DNA from: Cytophagales bacterium
Lineage (GTDB): Bacteria > Bacteroidota > Bacteroidia > Cytophagales > Cyclobacteriaceae
Direction of reading: 5' to 3'
Assembly (NCBI GenBank): GCA_003500135.1
Contig: DNTA01000075.1
Span: forward strand, 1-49,722
DNA length: 49,722 bases
The notes beneath the pieces are model-generated. The model saw nothing but the letters and a program-made list of their open reading frames with translations. It was not told the origin of the DNA and did not search any database. Of this stretch, positions 42,809 through 49,722 are shown one piece after another. Position 1 is the stretch's first letter, and each line of letters begins with the position of its first letter. The position numbers and the translations under genes are program-made.

Positions 42809-44194
42809 ATGAGAACTAATTTATTATCGTTCATTTTTTTGTTTGGGACTTTGTTTTCAACTCATGCACAGGAAGGCAAGGGGTACAATATAGCTGTGAA
42901 AATCAAAGGTTTTGATCAGGGCGAATTGTTTCTCGGGTACCCATTTGGAGAAAAAAAATACCTTCAGGACACCACAACAGCTAACAAAGAGGGGGTGTAT
43001 GTATTCGAAGGAGAAAAGGCCTTAACAGGGGGTATATATTTTATTTATGCCCCTGACAAAGTGTATTTCGAGATCATTGTAGCCAATCAAAATTTCAGCA
43101 TCACTACCGATACGGCAGATTTTGTTTCAAATATGGAAGTCAACGGGTCTCCTGAAAATGAATTATTCCGGGATTTCCGGGCTTTTATGAATGAAAAACA
43201 AATCGTGGCAAGGGATATCAACCAGAAGATTGAAAGTGTTCCGGAAGAGGAACAAAAGGCATTGCAAGAGAAAATTATAAGTATTTCTGAGGAAATTGAA
43301 GCTTACAAGGAAAGAGTTGTCGAAGAACATCCTGAATCGCTGGTGGCTCAGATTATTAAATCATCAATGGACATTAGACTCCCTGACGATGTAGCAGCCG
43401 GAAGTCAGGATGAACGTTATCAATACTATAAAGCACATTATTTTGATCACCTGGACCTTAATGATCCAAGGATGCTCAGAACGCCTTTTTTTCATCAAAA
43501 GGTTATGGATTATTTGGATAAGTTAACAGTGCCGCATCCTGATAGCATAGCGAAATCGGCACAGGAAATTATCGATCGTGCAAGTGCAAATGAAGAAACG
43601 TACAGGTATTGGGTGGTTACGCTGACCAACAGATACGAAACATCGAACTTGATGGGTATGGACGCCGTTTTTGTGAAACTTGTTGATAGATATTACCTGA
43701 ACGGAAAAGCTAAATGGGCTGATGAAGAACTGATCGATAAATTAAGGACACGTGTAGAAGAGCTGAAACCCAACCTGATTGGAAAACAGGCGCCTCCGTT
43801 GCCTTTGAATGACATAAGTGGAAATCCACGACCATTGTATAAAATTAATTCAGAGTATACGGTGGTTTATTTTTATGATCCCGATTGCGGGCATTGTAAA
43901 AAGAAAACGCCCGAACTTCAAAAAGCATATGAAAATGAACTGAAGCCCAATGGAATAGAAGTCTACGCAGTCAATATAAGTACAGAGGAGGATAAATGGA
44001 ACAAATTTGTAAATGAGCATGGCCTTACCTTTATAAATGTTGTGGATGCAAGGGGTTATCGCGGCTATTATGATGTGAAAAGCACGCCTAAAATGTATTT
44101 ACTTGATCGGGACAAAAAGATTGTAGCCAAACAGTTGGATGTAGCTCAAGTCAAAGATTTTGTCGAACGCCATCGAAAAAATGTGAATGAGTAA
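42809..44194 (+). CDS. TlpA-like thioredoxin-domain protein with DUF4369/DUF5106-like N-terminus
   Basis: 461 residues from the ATG at 42809. A GTG at 42803 overlaps the kdsB stop and is an alternative. The signal peptide MRTNLLSFIFLFGTLFSTHA ends in Q. The first 110 mature residues look like the DUF4369 beta domain (KIKGFDQGELFLGY), and a helical DUF5106-like region follows to about 310. A C-terminal thioredoxin fold (about 325-460) carries the active site CGHC (360-363) in YDPDCGHCKKKTP, and STPKMYLLD with the cis-proline. It is periplasmic and probably maintains reduced disulphides for cytochrome or envelope proteins. Confidence 0.9.
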   Translation: MRTNLLSFIFLFGTLFSTHAQEGKGYNIAVKIKGFDQGELFLGYPFGEKKYLQDTTTANKEGVYVFEGEKALTGGIYFIYAPDKVYFEIIVANQNFSITTDTADFVSNMEVNGSPENELFRDFRAFMNEKQIVARDINQKIESVPEEEQKALQEKIISISEEIEAYKERVVEEHPESLVAQIIKSSMDIRLPDDVAAGSQDERYQYYKAHYFDHLDLNDPRMLRTPFFHQKVMDYLDKLTVPHPDSIAKSAQEIIDRASANEETYRYWVVTLTNRYETSNLMGMDAVFVKLVDRYYLNGKAKWADEELIDKLRTRVEELKPNLIGKQAPPLPLNDISGNPRPLYKINSEYTVVYFYDPDCGHCKKKTPELQKAYENELKPNGIEVYAVNISTEEDKWNKFVNEHGLTFINVVDARGYRGYYDVKSTPKMYLLDRDKKIVAKQLDVAQVKDFVERHRKNVNE

Positions 44195-44221
44195 GCATTA
44201 AAACTTACATATCTGTTTTAG

Positions 44222-44260
44222 GGGCTAATCAACAGCTTAGATGATTAGCCCTTTTTTTTA
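44222..44260 (+). terminator. Strong intrinsic terminator after the TlpA-like gene
   Basis: GGGCTAATCA (44222-44231) pairs perfectly with TGATTAGCCC (44242-44251), a 10-base-pair stem with a 10-base loop, followed by eight T residues. It closes the nfeD-kdsB-tlpA group and separates it from the histidine kinase gene. Confidence 0.85.
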
Positions 44261-44328
44261 CATATATTTTGTAAATTGTTTAAAGTAGCGCTGTAAATAT
44301 CGATTTAAAAATAGATTTTGACACTGAT

Positions 44329-46251
44329 TTGAAAGATGAGAAGGATATAAATATTGACATTCCCTGGTTATACAGTGATGTAATAAGCATTTCAGGAAAA
44401 ACGCTACCAATACAATATTTTCGTGAATACACCTACCAGTCACAATACGGCACCTATAAAAGTGAGTACTTCCTTATTGGTGAAGACATTTTTTTGATTT
44501 ATTCGACGGGCATAGCCGATGTAGATGTATTTACCAATGCTTTTCAAAACCTGGAATACCTACTCAATGAAATAGGTCGTGAAACTCTTTTCATAATCTG
44601 GGATATCTCTGAAGTGAGTGGTATAACAGTTAAGGTAAGACAGTCATTTAAAAATATTTCAAAAAAGATAAAGCGTTTTTTTGTCAAGCGTTATATCTGT
44701 ACAAGCGAAGATGACGATGCCGTTTTCAGGTTATTTAATTATTTTCATGAAGATGAAGACGAAAAAGTGATAATCGTTGATAATGTCAGGTCAGCGCTGA
44801 AAGAAATAGTTTCTGGTGAAAAAGTCACGCGAGAGTTGTCGGTAAAAAATGAAGCTGAAGAGCAAGAGCAACTGCAAAATTTGTCAAAGGACGAATTGAT
44901 CGATCAGATCACGAGTGAAAGAAAGCATTTCAGGAAACAATCAGATGTATTAATGAAAGCCTTTAGTGAGGTTTCCTGGGGAAAGCATTTTAATCCGGTT
45001 GAACTGGATACAGATATTGAAGACCCTTTCAAAATGCTTTTTGATGGTGTTACACAAGTGCACCGCGATATATATTTCATCATAAATGAATTAATAGAGC
45101 TCAATCAGAACCTTGAGTATAAAGTAGCGGAAAGAATTGTCGATATCATCGATAAGGAGTCTAACCTGAGATCAATACTCGATAATTCTGACAGCCTTAT
45201 ATGGCTGATCAATAGCAGAATGGAGCTTATTGACTTCAATGTGGCCTTCACCGATGCCATGAAACTGCACTACAATACAAGTCCAAAGGTACATCAGCAC
45301 ATTTTGGACGTAATTTCGTTGGAAGATGACCGTGAAATGTGGCGTGAGCGATATGAAAGCGCCCTTAACGGAGAAGCCGGCGTTTATATCGAAACAGAAA
45401 TAAATCCATTGAAGGATGATGAACAGGTCTTTGAAATACGCACCTTCCCTATTCGTGAAGTAGGAAAAATTAAAGGGGTGGCTGTTTTCCAAAAAGACAT
45501 AACTGAGCTAAAGAAAAAAGAACTGACGCTTCTCGAGAAAAATAAAGACCTGGAGAAAGTAAACCGCGAACTCGACAGTTTTGTGTATCGTGTTTCTCAC
45601 GATCTTCGGGCTCCGCTCATCTCAATTCTGGGCCTCATAAATGTCATGCGTATTGAAGAAGATAAAGACAAACTCAAAGAATTTATCGAATATCAGGAAC
45701 AGAGCGTTAAGAAACTTGATAAATTTATTTTTGATATTATTAACCTGTCCAGAAACTCCAGACAAGAGCTAAATATTAGCGAAATTGATTTTAACCATTT
45801 ACTGAAACGAATACTCGATAGCCAAGCGTTTGCCGTGGGTTCTGAAAATGTGGACAAGAAAATAGAAATCAATAATATTGTACCTTTCTATTCAGATTTT
45901 GCCCGACTAAATGTGGTATTGAATAATTTGATATCTAATTCAATAAAGTACAGGGACAGGCGAAAAGAAAATCAGTTTGTTCGAGTACAGGTCGATGCCA
46001 ATAACGATGAGTGCAGGTTGATTATATCCGACAACGGGATCGGAATAGATAAAAAGTATCTCGATAAAATTTTCAATATGTTTTTCCGTGCGCACAACGA
46101 AGTTACCGGCTCGGGTATTGGTTTATACATTGTAAAAGAAACTGTTGAGAAGCTTTTTGGTAATATTCAGGTAAGCTCAAAGCCAACACAGGGCACTACT
46201 TTTACTATAGTCCTGCCCAATTTAAAAGAACAGATGAAATTGAGTATCTAA
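44329..46251 (+). CDS. PAS sensor histidine kinase with an unidentified N-terminal domain
   Basis: 640 residues from a TTG. No in-frame ATG occurs before about residue 209, so a non-ATG start is needed; the frame is open upstream to a stop at 44281. Residues 1-165 form an unrecognised domain with alternating strands and helices (LFIIWDISEVSGITVK), loosely like a STAS fold. A helical linker follows, then a PAS domain (about 278-395). HisKA has the phosphorylated H424 in RVSHDLRAPLIS. The ATPase has its N box at 531-541, DNGIGI (568-573) and GSGIGL (594-599). There are no membrane helices, so it is cytoplasmic. No response regulator is nearby. Confidence 0.9.
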   Translation: MKDEKDINIDIPWLYSDVISISGKTLPIQYFREYTYQSQYGTYKSEYFLIGEDIFLIYSTGIADVDVFTNAFQNLEYLLNEIGRETLFIIWDISEVSGITVKVRQSFKNISKKIKRFFVKRYICTSEDDDAVFRLFNYFHEDEDEKVIIVDNVRSALKEIVSGEKVTRELSVKNEAEEQEQLQNLSKDELIDQITSERKHFRKQSDVLMKAFSEVSWGKHFNPVELDTDIEDPFKMLFDGVTQVHRDIYFIINELIELNQNLEYKVAERIVDIIDKESNLRSILDNSDSLIWLINSRMELIDFNVAFTDAMKLHYNTSPKVHQHILDVISLEDDREMWRERYESALNGEAGVYIETEINPLKDDEQVFEIRTFPIREVGKIKGVAVFQKDITELKKKELTLLEKNKDLEKVNRELDSFVYRVSHDLRAPLISILGLINVMRIEEDKDKLKEFIEYQEQSVKKLDKFIFDIINLSRNSRQELNISEIDFNHLLKRILDSQAFAVGSENVDKKIEINNIVPFYSDFARLNVVLNNLISNSIKYRDRRKENQFVRVQVDANNDECRLIISDNGIGIDKKYLDKIFNMFFRAHNEVTGSGIGLYIVKETVEKLFGNIQVSSKPTQGTTFTIVLPNLKEQMKLSI

Positions 46252-49088
46252 GGCTTCTTTTCGAAACTCTCCGGCCAAAGTATCAGGGTGGCAATATTTT
46301 CACCGTCTAGATACTTGAGCGCTGCATTCCTGATATCCTCAGATTCCAGTTCTTCGATTTTTGATTGATAAGCCTCTATTTCACTCATTTCGTACCCATA
46401 AACCTGATATGCCTGGATAGCGCTCAACCAATAGTTGTTTTCTTTGATCTTCACCTCCATTTCCCTCAATTTACCTTCCTTTATTTTTTGGAGATTTTTT
46501 TCAGAAACACCATTTTCTTTAATGTCATTTATCTCATTCAGTGTAGCTTTAATCAATTCATCCACATTGTTCGGGCTACAGGGAAAGCTGATAGACATTC
46601 GGTAGTGTTCATATGGAAACTTTTGACCACTAAAACTAGCTCCTACACCATAAACACCCCCTTTTTCTTCCCTCAGGATCTCAACAAGCCTGATATCCAA
46701 TAGGTCGGCCAGCGCAGTGAGGTGGAAGTTCGTTTTTCGATCGTATTGATACAAGCCGTGATAATGAATCTTCACCGAACTTTTATCATCTTCGCCTTTG
46801 TAGACATCAAGTTGTTTATTTCCCTGTGGTGGCCTGATGCCCAGGTCCTTTGGAGTCTCATTTTTACCTTGGGCCGCAATGCCACCAATGTAGGTTTCTA
46901 CCAATGAGCGGATCATGGTCTTATCGAAATTACCCACAATCACAAAAAAGAAGTCGCCCGGGTTCTGAAATCGATCCTGATATATGGCTGTTGCCCTGTC
47001 CAAATCTATTTTATCCCATTCTTCAGCCTTTGGAAAGCCACTTGCCCTGGGATGATTTTGTGACATAAACCGAATGGATTGATCAAGAAAATAGTAGTTC
47101 GGATTGGATAGCAAATTTTGATATAATGATTTATTCTTGGCAATGTATGAAGCAAAAATCTCTGTATCCCTTCTTGGGGCTGTCATTTTAAGGTAAGCAA
47201 GTTTGAACATCGTTTCAAGATCTTTTGGCCTTGCCGATCCTGATAAACCTTCGGAGTTCTGACTTATATAAGTGTTGATACTTGCTGTTTTGCCAGAAAG
47301 GAGTTTTTGAAGGTCTACTGAGCTGTGGTTGCCAAACCCACATTCCCTGAATACACCATCTGAATAGGTGGCTGAGTAATAATCTTCCATTGGGTACAAT
47401 GAGGTACCACCTTTGCTATATCCCGAGAAAAGCGCTTCATCTTGTTTAAAGTCCGTTTTTTTTAGAAACACTACCGCACCGTTTGAAAGCGTCCATTTAT
47501 CAATGTCTGTCCCGCTTATTGTTTCTTCTTCAATAATTTTTCCGGATACTGGAATTTCTTCCAGCAATTCGGCATTTTCAAGTTTGTCGCGGTAGGGCAT
47601 TAATTCCTTTTGCTCCGCTTTTTTGACGATGTCCAGGAGTTCGGGCTCTTGGGGAATTACAATTTCTTCCTTATCCGGAGCTGTTATGATAATTACCCTA
47701 TTGACAGGAGACAATAATCTTGAAGTGAGTGCATTCACTTCATCAATGGTAATGCTGTCTATTATACTTTTAACATAATTGTACTCGAATTCAATACCAG
47801 GAATTGGCTCATCTTCAAGAAAGTTATTGATGTAGTCCCTTACATATCTGGAAGACTCCGTGTTATTTCTTTCCATATATGCCCGTTCATAGGCAGCTAA
47901 AAGGTCGGATTTATAGCGATCAAGTTCGCTTTGTATGAATCCGTGTTGACGAACCCTTTCATTTTCTGTAACCAGGGTTTCCAGGGCTGTTTTAATATTT
48001 TTCGGTTGTACATTGGCAAAAGCCTGGTAGGCGTAGGTGTTTCTCGCCAGTAGCTTGCTATAATTTGTGGCAGCAAAAATATATGGTGGTTCGGCCTTTT
48101 GCGTCATTTCATCCAGGCGGACATTGAGCATGCCTGTATACAGCAAGTATGAGATCTCACGTCGATAATCACCAACCGTCTCACGGGGTCCGGCATCCAT
48201 TTTATTGGTAATTCTAATCGAAGTAAAGCTGGCTTCTTTATCTTTTGCAACAGCCACTAACGTTTCCTCGTGATCCGGAATGTCATAGTTTGGTCTTTCC
48301 TTTACGATCTCAGGCATTTCAATACTTCCAAAATGCGCTTTTATTTGCTTTTCAGTTTCCTCAACATCCAGATCCCCAACAGCTATTACCGCCATCAAAT
48401 CCGGTCGATACCAATCTCTGTAAAATTCGCGAAGTGTTTCCGGTTTGAAGTTTTCCAGTACTTCCTTTTTGCCAATGGGTAGTCTTTCGGCATATCGCGA
48501 TCCTTTGAGCAATACAGGTAAATATTGTTCCAGCATTCTTTGATTTGCCCCTCTGCCTATTCGCCATTCTTCCAAAACCACTCCTCTCTCTTTATCAATC
48601 TCTTCTTCCTCCAGTAATGCATTATGCGCCCAGTCTTCTAAAATTTGAAAGCTCTGGTCAACCATTTGTTTTTCATTTGTCGGGACTGGTAAAATGTAAA
48701 CAGTTTCGTCGAAACTGGTGTAGGCATTGAGGTCAGCTCCAAATTTCACACCTATACTTTGCAGGTAGTCAACGATATCATTTCTGGCAAAATTTTCCGT
48801 TCCATTGAAATTCATGTGTTCCATAAAATGCGCCAAGCCCAATTGCGCTTCAGTTTCCAAAATGGAACCAGCATTTATAACCAACCGCAATTCCATGCGG
48901 TCTTCTGGTCTGTCATTTTTACGGATGTAATAAGTAAGCCCATTTTTCAATTGACCGGTTTTTACATTGGGATCAACAGGTAGCGGAGTGGAAGGGGCAA
49001 TGATATTATTTTGTGCTATTGCTAAGGTATTGACTAGCAGCAAAAACAGTGAAAATGCGATTTTAATCAAATGTGATAGGTGTAGCAT
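46248..49088 (-). CDS. M16-family zinc metalloprotease (PqqL-like, two-repeat)
   Basis: 946 residues. A signal peptide (MLHLSHLIKIAFSLFLLLVN, ending AIAQ) is followed by the inverted zinc motif HFMEH (87-91) and a downstream glutamate in the EEEEIDKERGVVLEEW region (about 156-171). The second M16 repeat (about 520-940) lacks HxxEH, as expected for the non-catalytic half. It is periplasmic and probably degrades peptides. It lies 15 bases after the beta-barrel protein gene on the same strand. Its stop overlaps the end of the convergent kinase gene by four bases. Confidence 0.94.
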   Translation of the reverse strand: MLHLSHLIKIAFSLFLLLVNTLAIAQNNIIAPSTPLPVDPNVKTGQLKNGLTYYIRKNDRPEDRMELRLVINAGSILETEAQLGLAHFMEHMNFNGTENFARNDIVDYLQSIGVKFGADLNAYTSFDETVYILPVPTNEKQMVDQSFQILEDWAHNALLEEEEIDKERGVVLEEWRIGRGANQRMLEQYLPVLLKGSRYAERLPIGKKEVLENFKPETLREFYRDWYRPDLMAVIAVGDLDVEETEKQIKAHFGSIEMPEIVKERPNYDIPDHEETLVAVAKDKEASFTSIRITNKMDAGPRETVGDYRREISYLLYTGMLNVRLDEMTQKAEPPYIFAATNYSKLLARNTYAYQAFANVQPKNIKTALETLVTENERVRQHGFIQSELDRYKSDLLAAYERAYMERNNTESSRYVRDYINNFLEDEPIPGIEFEYNYVKSIIDSITIDEVNALTSRLLSPVNRVIIITAPDKEEIVIPQEPELLDIVKKAEQKELMPYRDKLENAELLEEIPVSGKIIEEETISGTDIDKWTLSNGAVVFLKKTDFKQDEALFSGYSKGGTSLYPMEDYYSATYSDGVFRECGFGNHSSVDLQKLLSGKTASINTYISQNSEGLSGSARPKDLETMFKLAYLKMTAPRRDTEIFASYIAKNKSLYQNLLSNPNYYFLDQSIRFMSQNHPRASGFPKAEEWDKIDLDRATAIYQDRFQNPGDFFFVIVGNFDKTMIRSLVETYIGGIAAQGKNETPKDLGIRPPQGNKQLDVYKGEDDKSSVKIHYHGLYQYDRKTNFHLTALADLLDIRLVEILREEKGGVYGVGASFSGQKFPYEHYRMSISFPCSPNNVDELIKATLNEINDIKENGVSEKNLQKIKEGKLREMEVKIKENNYWLSAIQAYQVYGYEMSEIEAYQSKIEELESEDIRNAALKYLDGENIATLILWPESFEKKP

Positions 49089-49103
49089 AGTTATTTGGGT
49101 TTA

Positions 49104-49722
49104 TTAAAACCGGAGGCCAAAATCAATTCCAATTGAATTGTTTTTTACAATCAATTTATCAAAGAAGGCTGCGTCGGTTGATTTTACAGCATTTATCAGG
49201 CCATGATTATAATTAAGGCCCGCAAACAATGTGGTGGTTGTGCCTAGTTTGAACTCAATTCCGGTTCCAAAAACAAACGAAATATCTATCGGACGGAACT
49301 TATTTATAACCTGGTTGTTTTCCTGATCGGATTTGTCATGAACCTTGAAATCAAAATTGCCACCTATTTGAAAATAGAGTCGCTTATCCAGGGCGATTTC
49401 ATTAGTTTTCATTTTTAAGGTTGCAGGCAAACGCAGATATTGAATATTGTAATCATTACTAAAATTCCCGGCGAATTCTTCTGAAACATTAAGCTTGACC
49501 GATTTACTTAAGTATAATAATCCCGTGCTAAAAAAATATTTTTCTTCTTCATCAAAACCAAAATCGGTAATTAAACCAAACTCTGCTGTAAAACCTGTTC
49601 CTCCTTTGGAAGCATTGGCTGTGCCGGATTGTTCAGTTAGCCTGTTGACTACAAAAGTGGGAGAAAATTTAAGGCCAAGATTTACCTGGGCAAAGCCCAC
49701 ATTAAAAAATAAAAAGATTAAT
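49104..49722 (-). CDS. Outer-membrane beta-barrel protein (porin-family-like), start beyond the window
   Basis: About 206 residues are visible. The frame continues to the window edge with the end of a signal peptide (LIFLFFNVGFAQ), so a GTG at 49700 within it is not the real start. The mature part alternates hydrophobic strands with turns: LGLKFSPTFVVNRL, FTAEFGLITDFGF, YFFSTGLLYLSKSVKLN and a final aromatic strand IGIDFGLRF ending in phenylalanine, as expected of a BAM-recognised barrel. It fits the small outer-membrane beta-barrel families of Bacteroidota. It precedes the M16 protease gene by 15 bases. Confidence 0.85.
   Translation of the reverse strand, partial: LIFLFFNVGFAQVNLGLKFSPTFVVNRLTEQSGTANASKGGTGFTAEFGLITDFGFDEEEKYFFSTGLLYLSKSVKLNVSEEFAGNFSNDYNIQYLRLPATLKMKTNEIALDKRLYFQIGGNFDFKVHDKSDQENNQVINKFRPIDISFVFGTGIEFKLGTTTTLFAGLNYNHGLINAVKSTDAAFFDKLIVKNNSIGIDFGLRF

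Noticed and set aside
1..49722. tRNA, rRNA, CRISPR arrays, insertion sequences or phage genes
   Set aside because: Reading all gaps between genes showed no tRNA cloverleaf, no spaced direct repeats of CRISPR type, and no transposase or integrase among the translated frames. Gaps are short and simple.

Overview
The window looks like chromosome of a Gram-negative Bacteroidota, most likely of the order Cytophagales. This rests on several things seen together: AT-rich DNA, starts without clear Shine-Dalgarno sequences, several TTG/GTG starts, Bacteroidota-type promoter cores (TAnnTTTG), and families typical of that phylum (DUF4199, DUF6089-like, DUF3822-like, TIGR02757, BatA-type VWA proteins, a bacterial GH3 protein, a fused DAHP synthase-chorismate mutase). 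LptD and KdsB show that the cell makes Kdo-containing LPS. I see no rRNA, tRNA, CRISPR, insertion sequence or prophage. This is dense core-like chromosome, with no gene-free stretch above 300 bases.

Layout. 1-98: start of a gene leaving the window. 272-9707 (minus): ten closely packed genes that could form one transcription unit: membrane protein, DUF1232, DeoC-like protein, GntP permease, BatA/VWA protein, dihydroorotase-like protein, two DUF4199 proteins and two GT2 glycosyltransferases. The DeoC-like and dihydroorotase-like members both lack the catalytic residues of their families. 9928-14085: a truncated IscA-like protein, FolB, a DivIVA-domain protein, a WD40 propeller, a phosphopantetheinyl transferase and a SirB1-like protein. 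14189-21032 (envelope): MCE/MlaD and a murein amidase (minus), divergent from LptD, a DUF6089-like barrel and an OmpA-type protein (plus). 21064-24128 (minus): lysyl-tRNA synthetase and proline dehydrogenase. 24195-27877 (plus): shikimate genes (DAHP synthase-chorismate mutase, aroB, aroA), with a small antisense-strand gene and an inverted repeat before aroA. 27915-31269 (minus): M42 peptidase, LysE exporter and GH3 ligase, the last two coupled by a GTGA overlap. 31359-34811: YggS, DUF423, DUF1573, a RecD-like helicase and a Nudix hydrolase. 35091-38650: a membrane-anchored lipoyl-like protein, DUF3822, coaD, a second Nudix protein and pyrE. 38635-42803: TIGR02757, a LysM/RlpA-like protein, an NfeD membrane protease and kdsB. 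42809-49722: a TlpA-like thioredoxin protein, a PAS histidine kinase, an M16 protease and a beta-barrel protein leaving the window.

Functional themes are envelope biogenesis (LptD, KdsB, MlaD, amidase, LysM/RlpA-like, OmpA and barrel proteins, glycosyltransferases), aromatic amino acid synthesis, and nucleotide/cofactor steps (PyrE, FolB, CoaD, PPTase). Seven of nine convergent gene pairs abut or overlap at their stop codons. The other two are separated by bidirectional hairpin terminators. The most promising unexplained items are the 272-9707 block with its two apparent pseudoenzymes, the GH3-LysE pair, the lipoyl-like/DUF3822/CoaD cluster, and the unidentified N-terminal domain of the histidine kinase. 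All family names come from reading the translated sequences; no database search was run.
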